DNA of 64,000 bases from Acidovorax sp. Leaf78 (lineage in GTDB: Bacteria > Pseudomonadota > Gammaproteobacteria > Burkholderiales > Burkholderiaceae_C), in the NCBI RefSeq assembly GCF_001422735.1, contig NZ_LMLZ01000012.1, positions 406,517-470,516 on the forward strand, in the 5' to 3' direction. The position numbers and the translations under genes are program-made. The notes below the pieces were generated by a model. The model worked only from the letters and a program-made list of their open reading frames with translations. It ran no database searches and was not told the DNA's origin. Positions 46,564-56,451 of this stretch are shown here, piece by piece (within the stretch, counting starts at the first letter, position 1; the number at the start of each line of letters is the position of its first letter).

Positions 46564-47157
46564 ATGAACTACGACATCAAAATTTTTACGCCTGCGCACA
46601 TCGACCGTGGCGACCTGCGAGCCATGTTCAAACTCCGGTATTCCGTATTTCACGAAAGGCTCGGCTGGGACGTGAAATCGCAGGACGGCATGGAAAGAGA
46701 CGAGTTCGATGACCTCCCGGAAGTCGCCTATGTCCTGGCCAAGCACCCCAACGGTTCTGTGGATGCCTGCTGGAGACTCCTTCCAACCACTGGCGCTTAC
46801 ATGCTAAGGGACAGTTTCCCTGAACTGCTTCACGGCCAGCCAGCGCCCCACAGCGACGATTGTTGGGAGCTCAGCCGCTTCGCGGTGGCGACCGACCGTG
46901 TGGGGACTGCCAATGCGACCTTTGGCGACATGCCCATGGCCCTGATGCGCCAGTCCGCCCAGTTTGCGCTGGAGAACAACATCAGCCGCTATGTGACGGT
47001 GACGACGCCTGTCATGGAAAGAATGCTTCGCCATCAAGGCCTGCATGTTCACAGGATGGGGCCCTCCATCCGCATTGGGGTCGCTTCGGCGGTGGCCTTG
47101 ATCGTCGAGATCGACCACATCACTCTTTCCGCCATCGGATCTCAAGCCGCACATTGA
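46564..47157 (+). CDS. luxI: LuxI-family acyl-homoserine-lactone synthase
   Basis: Makes N-acyl-homoserine lactone from S-adenosylmethionine and acyl-ACP. The 197-aa protein from ATG 46564 has the conserved N-terminal set Arg25, Phe29 and Trp35 (LRYSVFHERLGW), the Asp residues in MERDEFDDLP, and WELSRFAV with the conserved Glu and Arg. A longer upstream frame (from 46459) lacks family features. The acyl chain cannot be predicted. The gene is convergent with the DUF4902-like gene, their stops adjoining. Confidence 0.94.
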   Translation: MNYDIKIFTPAHIDRGDLRAMFKLRYSVFHERLGWDVKSQDGMERDEFDDLPEVAYVLAKHPNGSVDACWRLLPTTGAYMLRDSFPELLHGQPAPHSDDCWELSRFAVATDRVGTANATFGDMPMALMRQSAQFALENNISRYVTVTTPVMERMLRHQGLHVHRMGPSIRIGVASAVALIVEIDHITLSAIGSQAAH

Positions 47158-47541
47158 TTACACAGCCGGGGCGGGCATTCTGGCCATCAAGCAGTCGCAC
47201 GTCCTGGCTACCGCAGGTTTCCAATCCAGCCGATCCACCAGGCGCATCAAGGCTGCTTCGGTCGCATCGACCCCTTGGTCGAAGGCGTAGTCATTCAGCA
47301 GCATCAGATTGGACAGCACCGTACGCGGGTGCGGCTGCACGATGATGCCGTCGTCCAGGCGAGTCCAGTCCCAACTCACCACTAAAAGCGCCGTATTCCA
47401 CTGCGCTATCCACTCCGTAAATCCGCTAGCCGCAGATCCGCAGTTGACTTCTGTCGCGTGGTGCTCCAGCCCTATACCGTTGACGGCGTCTAGGGACATG
47501 CGCACATAGTAGTCGTGGTTTGGTCTGTTGACGCCTATCAT
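47158..47541 (-). CDS. DUF4902/RsaM-like quorum-sensing modulator
   Basis: A 127-aa protein encoded opposite to and between luxI and luxR. It has the features I know from DUF4902-type proteins in Burkholderiales: YYVRMSLDAV near the start, GFTEWIAQWNTALLVVSWDW in the middle, and RTVLSNLMLLND, then a C-terminal helix ending in the LDW region. RsaM-type proteins in the same genomic position act as negative modulators of AHL production. The family match is by eye; the role follows from context. Its start is only 33 nt from the luxR start. Confidence 0.75.
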   Translation of the reverse strand: MIGVNRPNHDYYVRMSLDAVNGIGLEHHATEVNCGSAASGFTEWIAQWNTALLVVSWDWTRLDDGIIVQPHPRTVLSNLMLLNDYAFDQGVDATEAALMRLVDRLDWKPAVARTCDCLMARMPAPAV

Positions 47542-47574
47542 GGAGTTGTTACCAACTGAGCGGTGGAGTATCCA

Positions 47575-48309
47575 ATGTCGACAGGCGTTTCAATGCCCGG
47601 TTCCATCGACCTCGTGTCGAAGATATTTGATGCCTCGACAGATGAAGAGTTTTTCTCGACGATGGCTGCGATCTCTCGTGACATAGGGTTTGAGCGATTT
47701 ATGGTTGGCACCCAGTGGTTTGACGACAACGGTGCCCCCGTTTACAAGATTGCCAGCGGCTACCCCACTGGCTGGCAACGCATTTACGCCGAGCGGCAGT
47801 ATGCGGAGCTCGATCCCACGGTCCGCCATTGTCAGACCAGCACGGGTGCGATTGTCTGGACCGAGGATTTTTTTGCCAAGTCTGGAACGCTCGATTTTTT
47901 TGAAGAGGCGCGGTCTCACGGACTGGGATTCGGCCTCAGCGTCCCTGTGCATGAAGCACATGGCGTCAAAAGCATGATCAGTCTGGCACGCGACAAACCC
48001 ATTTCGGACCCACGAGAGCAACAGCAACTGCTGGCCATCGGCAAGGTGCTGGCCAGTTGCGCGCACTTTGCGCACCGGGGCCTGATCGCCAGCGAAGCCG
48101 CACGGGCTGCCAAACCACCGATTTCGGCACAAGAATCCCAGTGTCTCAACTGGGTGGCATTGGGCAAGACATCTGCAGAGATCGGTCAGATCATGTCCAT
48201 CGCGGAGCCCACCGTGGTGTTTCACGTCAAGAATGTGATGGAAAAGCTCGACGTGAAAAACCGATCGCAAGCGATTGCGGTGGCATTTCGCTTGGGATTG
48301 CTGACGTAG
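47575..48309 (+). CDS. luxR: LuxR-family AHL-responsive regulator
   Basis: A 244-aa protein from ATG 47575, with GGAG 6 nt upstream. The autoinducer-binding domain (about 15-160) keeps the ligand-pocket pattern: QWF in place of one aromatic, YAERQYAELDP with the conserved Trp/Tyr/Asp set, IVWTEDF and GLGFGLSVPVHEAHG. The GerE-type helix-turn-helix (about 178-240) reads LNWVALGKTSAEIGQIMSIAEPTVVFHVKNVMEKL. It pairs with the LuxI gene across the opposing DUF4902-like gene. Confidence 0.93.
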   Translation: MSTGVSMPGSIDLVSKIFDASTDEEFFSTMAAISRDIGFERFMVGTQWFDDNGAPVYKIASGYPTGWQRIYAERQYAELDPTVRHCQTSTGAIVWTEDFFAKSGTLDFFEEARSHGLGFGLSVPVHEAHGVKSMISLARDKPISDPREQQQLLAIGKVLASCAHFAHRGLIASEAARAAKPPISAQESQCLNWVALGKTSAEIGQIMSIAEPTVVFHVKNVMEKLDVKNRSQAIAVAFRLGLLT

Positions 48310-48628
48310 TTTTGTCCCGAACGTGGTCATTTGGTCAGACTTTACGCACCGCCCGCCGCAAGCGCCACCATCAGGAATGAGAGGGCTATCATTTTTGCTA
48401 GGCGTCGTGTTGCTGGTTCGCAGCTAGAAATCCACCGCCAGCGAACAGACGTCTTGCGTTAAGGCGGTAGGCAAACCGGCCGCAAATCGTGCTGTGCATG
48501 CCGCGTTGTGAAGTCGACCGTGCGCTTTCGACCTACACAAAAACTTGGTTCCTTGGGTGATGCTTGTGTCGTGTGCTTGCCTCGGCCTGCACATTCCCCA
48601 CGACTGCGACGAACAAGATGGACATCCC
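48310..48628. other. Intergenic region with a decayed dispersed repeat
   Basis: A degraded copy of the dispersed palindromic family lies at about 48352-48400 (CAAGCGCCACCA, later GGCTATCATTTTTGCTAGGC). No gene is visible. The paoA promoter must lie here, but no clear match was found. Confidence 0.45.
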
Positions 48629-49273
48629 ATGGACCCCCACTCCCAACTTCACGTGACGCGGAGGGGCCTGCTGATTGCGGGCGCTTCTACCGCCGCTGCG
48701 TCGACAGTGTCCGGACAGACCAGCACCGTCAATCCTCCAGCACAGCCTATGCAGGCCACCAACATGTCCATCACGCTGCAAGTGAACGGAAGGGATCACG
48801 TGCTTGATCTCGACACACGCACCACGCTGCTCGACACCTTGCGCGAACACCTGCATCTCACGGGCACTAAAAAGGGTTGCGACCACGGTCAGTGCGGCGC
48901 GTGCACCGTACTGGTCAACGGGCGGCGTGTGGTTTCATGCCTGAGTTTGGCGGTAATGAACGAGGGCGCCAGCGTGACCACCATCGAGGGCCTGGGCACG
49001 CCGCAGTCACCTCACCCGATGCAGGTGGCTTTCGTGCGGCACGACGGCTACCAGTGCGGCTACTGCACACCGGGGCAGATCTGCTCGGCGGTGGGGGTGC
49101 TGGACGAGATCAAGCAGGGAATGCCCAGCCATGCCAGCCAGGACATCGTTGCGCAGCCGCTGGTATCGGCCGCCGAATTGCGCGAGCGCATGAGCGGCAA
49201 CCTCTGCCGCTGCGGAGCGTATTCCAACATCGTGGATGCGATCACCGAGGTTTCCGGGAGGGCACGCACATGA
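48629..49273 (+). CDS. paoA: Aldehyde oxidoreductase [2Fe-2S] subunit, Tat-exported
   Basis: A 214-aa protein from ATG 48629. The Tat leader [15 protein letters not shown] is at residues 10-25. Plant-type ferredoxin cysteines follow ([24 protein letters not shown] split as CxxxxCxxC...C), and the C-terminal helical domain has two more pairs (CGYCTPGQ and NLCRCGAY). This matches PaoA/YagT of the E. coli periplasmic aldehyde oxidoreductase, which carries the Tat signal for the whole complex. Its stop overlaps paoB (ATGA). Confidence 0.93.
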   Translation: MDPHSQLHVTRRGLLIAGASTAAASTVSGQTSTVNPPAQPMQATNMSITLQVNGRDHVLDLDTRTTLLDTLREHLHLTGTKKGCDHGQCGACTVLVNGRRVVSCLSLAVMNEGASVTTIEGLGTPQSPHPMQVAFVRHDGYQCGYCTPGQICSAVGVLDEIKQGMPSHASQDIVAQPLVSAAELRERMSGNLCRCGAYSNIVDAITEVSGRART

Positions 49274-50220
49274 CCCCGTTCACCTACGAGCGCGCGACGT
49301 CGCCCGCGCACGCCGCCGCCGCAGTGGCCGCCAGGCCGGGCGCCCGGTTCATCGCAGGCGGCACCAATCTGCTCGATTTGATGAAGCTTCAGATAGAAGC
49401 CCCCATGCACCTCGTGGACGTGAATGGCGCGGGTATGGGGACGGTGGAGCCTACGGCGCAAGGTGGGCTGCGCATTGGAGCGATGGTGCGCAACAGCGAC
49501 CTGGCGGCCCACCCGCGCGTGCGGCGCGACTACGGTGTGCTGACGCGCGCCCTGGTGGCGGGCGCTTCAGGCCAGTTGCGGAATATGGCGACCACGGGGG
49601 GTAACCTGCTGCAGCGCACACGGTGTTCGTACTTCTACGACACCAACATGCCCTGCAACAAGCGGCGGCCTGGCAGCGGCTGCTCGGCGATCGGCGGGGT
49701 AAGCCGCCAACATGCGGTCATTGGTGGAAGCCAGGAGTGCATTGCCACCCACCCGAGCGATATGGCCGTGGCGCTGCGCGTGCTCGATGCCACGGTGGAG
49801 ACCGTCAACGCCCACGGAACAGCGCGTGTCATCCCTATTGCGGATTTTCACCGTCTGCCCGGCAACACTCCGCAGGTCGAGACAGTTCTGCAGCCCGGGG
49901 AACTCATCACATCCGTCACGCTGCCTGCACCCGTGGGCGGGGTGCACATTTACCACAAAGTGCGCGACCGCGCGTCTTATGCCTTTGCGCTGGTGTCGGT
50001 CGCTGCCATCGTGCAGCGCGATGGCAGTGGCCGGGTAGCCTTGGGTGGGGTGGCCCACAAGCCGTGGCGGGTGGAAGCGGCCGAGCAGCATTTGCCGCGC
50101 GGCGCCAAGGCCGTAGCCGACCAACTGCTGGCGGGCGCGCGCCCCACGCACGACAACGCATTCAAACTGCCGTTGGCTGAGCGGACGCTCGCCGCCGCGC
50201 TGCAACAGGCCAGGAGCTGA
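49270..50220 (+). CDS. paoB: Aldehyde oxidoreductase FAD subunit
   Basis: A 316-aa FAD-binding protein: [14 protein letters not shown] near residue 26 and [13 protein letters not shown] near 110. As in E. coli PaoB, an inserted loop holds cysteines ([31 protein letters not shown]) that can bind an additional [4Fe-4S] cluster, a feature of this family. The start overlaps paoA by 4 nt, and paoC starts 4 nt after its stop. Confidence 0.93.
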   Translation: MTPFTYERATSPAHAAAAVAARPGARFIAGGTNLLDLMKLQIEAPMHLVDVNGAGMGTVEPTAQGGLRIGAMVRNSDLAAHPRVRRDYGVLTRALVAGASGQLRNMATTGGNLLQRTRCSYFYDTNMPCNKRRPGSGCSAIGGVSRQHAVIGGSQECIATHPSDMAVALRVLDATVETVNAHGTARVIPIADFHRLPGNTPQVETVLQPGELITSVTLPAPVGGVHIYHKVRDRASYAFALVSVAAIVQRDGSGRVALGGVAHKPWRVEAAEQHLPRGAKAVADQLLAGARPTHDNAFKLPLAERTLAAALQQARS

Positions 50221-50224
50221 TGCC

Positions 50225-52477
50225 ATGAAATTCGACACACCAGCCACCGTCAATCCGATTGATCAACTCAAGATCATTGGTAAGCCAGTGAACCGCATCG
50301 ACGGCTTGCTCAAGACCACCGGCACCGCCCCCTACGCCTACGAACGGCATGACGTGACCCAACACTGCGCTTATGGCTACGTGGTAGGCGCAGCCATTGC
50401 CAAGGGGCGCATCCGCAACATCGACCTGGCACAAGCGCAGCGGGCACCTGGCGTGATCACCATCGTCACGGCCACAACGGCAGGCAAACTGGGGCAAGGC
50501 AAGATGAACACCGTGCCGCTACTGGCAGGCTCACAGGTAGCGCATTACCACCAGGCCGTGGCGCTGGTCGTGGCCGAAACGTTCGAGCAGGCACGTGCCG
50601 CCGCCCATCTGGTGCGCGTGAACTATGAGCGGGCTGACGGTGTTTACGACCTCGCCGCTGCCAAGGACTCAGCCACCCGGCCCGACAGCATCAACGGTGA
50701 TGCGCCGGACACCGCCATCGGCGACTTCAACGGAGCGTTCGCTGCCGCGCCGGTCAAGATGGACGCCATGTACACCACACCCGACCAGACGCACGCGATG
50801 ATGGAGCCGCACGCCACACTGGCCGCTTGGAAGGGCGGCGAACTCACGGTCTGGACAGCGAACCAGATGATTGCTTGGGGGCAGAGCGAGTTGGCCGCCA
50901 CCTTGGGCATTCCCAAGAACAAAGTACGGCTGGTGTCGCCCTTTATCGGCGGCGGTTTTGGCGGCAAGCTGTTTCTTCGTGCCGATGCATTGCTGGCCGC
51001 GCTGGGCGCCCGCGCTGCCGGCCGTCCAGTCAAGGTGGCGTTGCAGCGGCCACTGATGGCCAACAACACCACCCACAGGCCGGCAACGATACAGCGGGTC
51101 CGTATCGGCGCGACAGCGGATGGCCGCATCACAGCCATTGGCCACGAAAGCTGGTCAGGAGATCAGCCCAAAGGGTCCGCAGACTCAGCAGTGGACCAGA
51201 CCCGAAGGCTGTATGCCGGCGCCCACCGCATGACTGCCACCCGACTGGCGGTGCTGGACTTGCCCGAAGCGAATGCCATGCGCGCACCCGGCGAGGCCAC
51301 GGGGCACATGGCCCTGGAGGTCGCCATGGACGAACTGGCCGAAAAGCTTCGCATTGACCCTGTGGAGCTGCGCATTCTCAACGACACCCAGGTAGTGCCT
51401 GACCTTGGCAAAAAAGACCCAGGCCAAAAGAAAGCGGGCGAGGAGGGCGATCAACCCCCCAAGCCGTTTTCTCGCCGCGAGCTGGTGCAGTGCTTGCGCA
51501 CCGGCGCGGAGCGTTTTGGCTGGAAGGACCGCAACGCCGAGCCAGCAAAGCGCCGCGAAGGCCGATGGCTCGTTGGATTGGGTGTCGCCGCGGCCTACCG
51601 CGGAGCGCCGGTCGAAAAGTCTGCGGCCCGTGTGCGCTTGGATGCCGCGGGCCTCATCACGGTAGAAACGGACATGACCGATATCGGCACCGGCAGCTAC
51701 ACCATCATTGCGCAGACTGCTGCCGAGATGATGGGCGTGCCCCTCGACAGGGTGCGCGTGCGGTTGGGCGACTCTGACTTCCCGGTGTCGGCAGGCTCGG
51801 GCGGACAGTGGGGAGCGGCCAGTTCCACATCTGGCGTGTATGCGGCCTGCGTAAAGCTCCGTGAGGCCATTGCACGCCAACTGGGCATGGACGCAGCCAC
51901 CGCCCAGTTTTCTGATGGGCAGGTACATCAAGGAGACCGCCGCGTACCCCTGGCCCAGGCTGCGTCGGGCGGAGACATCACAGCCGAAGACACTATCGAG
52001 TTCGGGGTGCTCGACAAGAAGACGCAGCAGTCCACCTTTGGCGCGCATTTTGTGGAGGTAGCGGTGGACGCATACACCGCAGAAATCCGGGTACGCCGCA
52101 TGCTGGCCGTGTGCGCAGCCGGTCGCATTCTCAACCCCAAATCAGCGCGCAGCCAAGTCATTGGCGCCATGACCATGGGGGTGGGCAGCGCGCTAATGGA
52201 AGAGCTGGCGGTGGATACGCGGCACGGGTTTTTCGTGAATCACGACCTGGCCGGTTACGAAGTGCCTGTGCACGCCGACATTCCGCATCAAGAGGTGATT
52301 TTCCTCGACGAGGTGGACCCCATAGCGTCTCCCATGAAGGCCAAGGGTGTCGGCGAGCTGGGCATCTGCGGTGTGAGCGCGGCCATTGCCAACGCCATCT
52401 ATAACGCTACCGGCGTGCGTGTTCGTGACTATCCGATCACACTGGACAAGCTGCTGGCGGGTATGGGCAGGGTGTGA
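50225..52477 (+). CDS. paoC: Aldehyde oxidoreductase molybdenum-binding subunit
   Basis: A 750-aa xanthine-oxidase-family large subunit with a molybdopterin cofactor. Marks include GKPVNRIDGLLKTTGTAPYA, FIGGGFGGKLF, MRAPGEATGHMALE, the GSGGQWGAASSTSGVYAAC cofactor loop and the catalytic Glu in KGVGELGICGV near the C-terminus. It oxidises aldehydes in the periplasm. No paoD/xdhC maturation chaperone lies next to it, so that step must be supplied elsewhere. Confidence 0.94.
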   Translation: MKFDTPATVNPIDQLKIIGKPVNRIDGLLKTTGTAPYAYERHDVTQHCAYGYVVGAAIAKGRIRNIDLAQAQRAPGVITIVTATTAGKLGQGKMNTVPLLAGSQVAHYHQAVALVVAETFEQARAAAHLVRVNYERADGVYDLAAAKDSATRPDSINGDAPDTAIGDFNGAFAAAPVKMDAMYTTPDQTHAMMEPHATLAAWKGGELTVWTANQMIAWGQSELAATLGIPKNKVRLVSPFIGGGFGGKLFLRADALLAALGARAAGRPVKVALQRPLMANNTTHRPATIQRVRIGATADGRITAIGHESWSGDQPKGSADSAVDQTRRLYAGAHRMTATRLAVLDLPEANAMRAPGEATGHMALEVAMDELAEKLRIDPVELRILNDTQVVPDLGKKDPGQKKAGEEGDQPPKPFSRRELVQCLRTGAERFGWKDRNAEPAKRREGRWLVGLGVAAAYRGAPVEKSAARVRLDAAGLITVETDMTDIGTGSYTIIAQTAAEMMGVPLDRVRVRLGDSDFPVSAGSGGQWGAASSTSGVYAACVKLREAIARQLGMDAATAQFSDGQVHQGDRRVPLAQAASGGDITAEDTIEFGVLDKKTQQSTFGAHFVEVAVDAYTAEIRVRRMLAVCAAGRILNPKSARSQVIGAMTMGVGSALMEELAVDTRHGFFVNHDLAGYEVPVHADIPHQEVIFLDEVDPIASPMKAKGVGELGICGVSAAIANAIYNATGVRVRDYPITLDKLLAGMGRV

Positions 52478-52660
52478 TGCGTGTCGATTTCCATCCCGGA
52501 TAAATCAAATAGCCAACCTTCGCCCGGCATCAATGTGATTGCACCGGATGCGACGGAGCCTTTGATCCCTACTCGTGCACCTTAAGACGTGAGGCGTACT
52601 TGGTGCCAGGGATCGAGGTAGCTGATCCCCCGTTACTACCGCGGCCCTGGTGCGCAATGT

Positions 52661-53137
52661 TCAGAAACGGCTCTTGGGTTTGACGGCCAGCGCGACGATG
52701 GCGATGCCCCCGGCGATGATGAGTGCATCCTCGATCAGCCCGCTTCGGGTCTGACCGATGTGTTTCATGGCGGCTTTCCTGGCATCCAAGGTGATGTACG
52801 CGAGAGGCACTGCGGTGGCTACCGCTACCAGTGCACCCGCTTGCTCGCTCCCACGGGGCGCCAGAGCCGCACCCGCAATGCCAGCACTCATGACCCTGGC
52901 CAGCAGGCCAAGCGCCACCGTTCTGTCCGGCGCCGTCTTCATCTTGTCGCCGGCAAGTTCACCGGCACCCATTGCGAGTGCCCCGTATTTAAACAACGGG
53001 CGATCCAGCAGTGCAAGCTGTCCCGGCGTAGAGCGGCCCAGAAGTCGTGCTGCTGCCAGGGTGGCCATTGGCGTCATCGAGCGAGCGCTGGCCACCGCAC
53101 CGATCAGCGCGGACCAAAGTAGAGCTGGAGTTTTCAT
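52661..53137 (-). CDS. DUF4126 membrane protein
   Basis: A 158-aa protein from ATG 53137, with GGGAAAG upstream. Hydrophobic stretches and small-residue-rich loops fit DUF4126: ALLWSALIGAVASARSMTPM at the start and LIEDALIIAGGIAIVALAVK at the end. Function unknown. The frame extends further upstream (to 53269) without conserved features. Confidence 0.75.
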   Translation of the reverse strand: MKTPALLWSALIGAVASARSMTPMATLAAARLLGRSTPGQLALLDRPLFKYGALAMGAGELAGDKMKTAPDRTVALGLLARVMSAGIAGAALAPRGSEQAGALVAVATAVPLAYITLDARKAAMKHIGQTRSGLIEDALIIAGGIAIVALAVKPKSRF

Positions 53138-53529
53138 TTCTTTCCCATCAATGTAGATGGGGGAATGCTGAATGGGTGCGTGTGCTGACGGGGTGAATGG
53201 AACTCGCATATCGGTGTAGGAATTCGGAATCTGAAGCCCGTTGGTTGCTGAGGACAGATCCGAAGTCATTTCATTTGATTCGACTCGTCTGCACCTCCCT
53301 CAGTGCTTGCCGGATCAGCGCCAGTACATGCGCTGATCAAATGGGGGCGCGCCGGTGGGTCCGTCCTACAGAAACTTTGAGGCTCCACAAGAAAAATACA
53401 ACACCATCATCTCCGTTGACCTTCGAGTCGCCCTACGTCGATAGTCCACTGCATCGCCAGCATGACCCTGGCGCAGTCGATGTGGCCATCCGGCTTTGAT
53501 CTCCACTGTGCACTCCAGTCATCACAACC
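53138..53529. other. Divergent intergenic region between DUF4126 and YihY genes
   Basis: Moderately AT-rich, with no frame of recognisable family. It should hold promoters for both neighbours; I could not identify a confident -35/-10 pair. Confidence 0.4.
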
Positions 53530-54594
53530 ATGGCAATCCAGCAAATTTTCAAGATCCTTCAACAATCGGTAAGCGAGTGGATTGATGACTACGCTCCCAG
53601 CATGGGAGCTGCCATCTCGTACTACACAGCTTTCTCGATTGCGCCACTGCTGATCATCGTCATCGCGGTGGCAGGTTATGTGTTTGGAGAAGAGGCTGTA
53701 CGCGGCTCACTTCATGGCCAGATTTCCGGGCTCGTCGGTTCGGACGGCGCGGCTGCCATCCAAGGGTTGATCAGCAGCGCAAGAGAGCCTACGCAAGGCA
53801 TCGTAGCCAGCAGTATCAGCATCGTTTTACTCATTGTTGGCGCGACGACGGTGTTCGCCGAGCTGCAAAGCGCCCTCGATCGAATCTGGCACGTTCCAGA
53901 GAAGGCAAAGCCCAGCGGTCTTTGGGGCCTGCTGCGGGCGCGTTTTCTCTCGTTCGGCCTGATTCTCGGTCTGGCATTCCTTCTGACAGCATCCCTGGTT
54001 GTCAGTGCTGCCGTTGCTGCCACTGGAAAGCTTTTTTCCACGCTGCTTCCTGGTTGGGAGTTTGTTCTTCAAGGCGTGAATCTGGCGCTGTCGTTCGGCC
54101 TGGAAGCCGTCATTTTTGCGATGATCTTCAAGCTCATGCCTTCGATCAAGATCGCGTGGAGCGATGTGTGGATTGGCGCTGCGGTGACTGCCGCACTGTT
54201 TGAAATTGGCAAGGTGCTTATCGCGCTCTATGTTGGGAAGGCGGGGGTTAGCTCCACCTATGCGGCCGCAGGATCGATCGCGGTCATTCTTGTGTGGGTC
54301 TACTACGCAGCGCAGATCTTTCTTCTCGGCGCAGAATTCACCAAGGTATATGCTCGCGAACGTGGTTCTCACAGGCAGGTCTCACGGCAGGTCAAAGACG
54401 ACGGCCCGGTAGTAGAGCCAGCGCCTATCGACCACGGCTATTTGCTCGATGAACGTCTCTTGCATGCAGAGCGAGGCACTGAAGCACCCTTGCCGCTTGC
54501 ATTGCGTATTGGACTTGCGGCCACCCTCGTGGGCCTGCGGATTGCTGACGCGCGAGTTAGACACAAGAAAGCAGGGGCAGGCTCTGCGAACTGA
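53530..54594 (+). CDS. YihY/BrkB-family inner-membrane protein
   Basis: A 354-aa protein with about six hydrophobic helices. Family marks are DDYAPSMGAAISYYTAFSIAP, ALDRIWHVPEK, IFKLMPSIKIAWSDVWIGA and YAAAGSIAVILVWVYYAAQI, followed by the GAEFTKVYARERG motif. YihY was once called RNase BN; the present view is an integral membrane protein of uncertain role. The C-terminal 75 residues are hydrophilic, with one late helix. Confidence 0.88.
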   Translation: MAIQQIFKILQQSVSEWIDDYAPSMGAAISYYTAFSIAPLLIIVIAVAGYVFGEEAVRGSLHGQISGLVGSDGAAAIQGLISSAREPTQGIVASSISIVLLIVGATTVFAELQSALDRIWHVPEKAKPSGLWGLLRARFLSFGLILGLAFLLTASLVVSAAVAATGKLFSTLLPGWEFVLQGVNLALSFGLEAVIFAMIFKLMPSIKIAWSDVWIGAAVTAALFEIGKVLIALYVGKAGVSSTYAAAGSIAVILVWVYYAAQIFLLGAEFTKVYARERGSHRQVSRQVKDDGPVVEPAPIDHGYLLDERLLHAERGTEAPLPLALRIGLAATLVGLRIADARVRHKKAGAGSAN

Positions 54595-54826
54595 TACCAG
54601 CGCTATCTCGTCGACCGCACTACATTCGCCATACAGACTTCCCGCTTGCAGTCTGCATCGCCGAACCTGCCCGCGGGAAAAGCGCTAGACCACGCGCGCC
54701 GAGCGATGTGCATCCAGCAAAGTGATCGTGGATTGCTACGGGATTCCTCGGACGTCGTAGGGCTAAGTTGGGTCGCAGCTTCGGTGTCGTGACTGCCACC
54801 AGCGTCTCGACATGCATACTTCTCGC

Positions 54827-55309
54827 ATGGATAAACTTTTGCTGCAGTATCAGGTGCTGGAACGGCTCGCTGAAGACCTGCTGCAGGCCGAACAGGCGAT
54901 GCGGGCGGCCCATGAGACGGCCACGCACGAAGAAAACATCGCCGAAAACAAATATGACACCTTGGGACTGGAAGCCGCGTACCTGGCCACCGGGCAAGCT
55001 CGGCGCGCTGAGGGCATCCGTCAAGCAATAGCCCATTGGCGCCAATTCCGCGCGCGCCCCTATGACGCGAGCAAAGGTATAGAGCTGGGCGCCCTGATTT
55101 GCCTCATCGATTCTGACGACAAGCAGCACCAGTTCTTTCTCGGCCTGGATGGCGGCAGCATGAAGTTGTTCAGCGGCGCGCAAGCCGTTCAGGTCATCAG
55201 TTCTGAGGCCCCGTTGGGCCGTGCCATGCTGGGTAAATGCGAGGGTGACGAGGTATCGATACAGATCGCTGCAATCCGACAGCAGTTTGAGGTGCTGTGG
55301 GTTCACTAA
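54827..55309 (+). CDS. GreA/GreB-like transcription factor
   Basis: A 160-aa protein from ATG 54827 (ATG 54812 would add five residues; neither has a good ribosome site). The N-terminal part is an antiparallel coiled coil with an acidic tip region ATHEENIAENKYDTLGLEAAYL. The C-terminal FKBP-like GreA/B domain reads FFLGLDGGSMKL, then SSEAPLGRAMLGKCEGDEVSI. Proteins of this plan enter the RNA polymerase secondary channel. The acidic tip is present but not in the canonical GreA form, so a cleavage-factor role is uncertain. Confidence 0.75.
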   Translation: MDKLLLQYQVLERLAEDLLQAEQAMRAAHETATHEENIAENKYDTLGLEAAYLATGQARRAEGIRQAIAHWRQFRARPYDASKGIELGALICLIDSDDKQHQFFLGLDGGSMKLFSGAQAVQVISSEAPLGRAMLGKCEGDEVSIQIAAIRQQFEVLWVH

Positions 55310-55546
55310 GCCGCAAGCTAATTCGCGCCGACGGGCCGACGCCAGCAAACGTTCAGGCGTTGGCAACGCACCGGCTTGGCTGGCGAGGGAGTTGCTGATA
55401 ATTCTTTTGCACGTATAGGAAAAGTTCGCCGGCAATCCTTATTGCGATGAGCATGTCTGCATGGGTGGCATCCATCCGTGCTCCGATATTTGATCCGTTC
55501 TTGCTGCCTAACTCGCTGGCAAACATGCACTGAATACAATGCCCGC

Positions 55547-56419
55547 ATGAGTCGGCCATTGGTACCAGCCCCCGTTGATTGGGTGAGGCACGCCGAACCC
55601 ATCGACGGCATGAAACGCATCGAGGCGCGCTTTCATGGCAAGGCCTACGCCATGCACCGCCACGACACATACGCCGTCGGTAGCACCCTGGCAGGTGTCC
55701 AAAGCTTCAATTACCGACGCACCCGACGTGACAGCCTGCCTGGCCACACGATGGTGCTGCATCCCGATGAACCGCACGACGGTCAAGCTGGTACCAAAGA
55801 GGGTTTCGAATACCGCATGGTTTATGTGGAGCCGTCCCTCATCCAAGCGGTGCTCCGGGGGCGTGCATTGCCCTTCATCGAAGGGGGCGTGACCACGGAT
55901 CCGCGCTTGGCGATGGCAACCCAGAACTTGCTGTGGCACATGGACACGCGGCCGGAGCCACTGGAACACAGCAATGCCATTGCCGAATTGGCGTTGGCCA
56001 TGGAATCCGGGGCAGGGGACTCCGTACCACGGCCCAAGGGCGACTTTCTTGCCGCGCAACGTGCTTACGACTACCTGCACGCCAACCAGGCACAAGTCGT
56101 CGCGCTGGACGAGCTCAAGGCAGCGACCGGGCTCGACCGGTGGAGCCTGTCGCATGACTTTCGCCTTTTCTACGGCACGAGCCCTTATCGCTTTCAGACG
56201 ATGCGGCGGCTTGACGTGGTGCGGTGCATGTTGATGGGCGGTGCGTCTCTGGCGGACGCAGCTGCGACAGCTGGGTTTGCCGACCAGAGCCACATGACCC
56301 GCCACTTCACCAAGACCTTCGGACTGACGCCTGGACGGTGGCTTCGAATGGCATCCGGTGGACGTGCTGCGAAGCCACCGGCCACAAACGTTCAATACAC
56401 GGGTCAAAGCGCTGCGTAG
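55547..56419 (+). CDS. AraC-family regulator with cupin sensor domain
   Basis: A 290-aa protein from ATG 55547. The N-terminal AraC-type cupin domain (about 30-150) includes the His residues of MHRHDTYAVG and HPDEPHDGQAG. The two helix-turn-helix units (about 180-275) show LDELKAATGLDRWSLSHDFRLFYGTSPYRF and ADAAATAGFADQSHMTRHFTKTFGLTP (both longer runs split over the two sub-domains). A cupin gene follows 32 nt later and is the likely target or partner. Confidence 0.88.
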   Translation: MSRPLVPAPVDWVRHAEPIDGMKRIEARFHGKAYAMHRHDTYAVGSTLAGVQSFNYRRTRRDSLPGHTMVLHPDEPHDGQAGTKEGFEYRMVYVEPSLIQAVLRGRALPFIEGGVTTDPRLAMATQNLLWHMDTRPEPLEHSNAIAELALAMESGAGDSVPRPKGDFLAAQRAYDYLHANQAQVVALDELKAATGLDRWSLSHDFRLFYGTSPYRFQTMRRLDVVRCMLMGGASLADAAATAGFADQSHMTRHFTKTFGLTPGRWLRMASGGRAAKPPATNVQYTGQSAA

Positions 56420-56451
56420 ATTCGCCTTCTTTCACATAGAAGGAGCGATCC

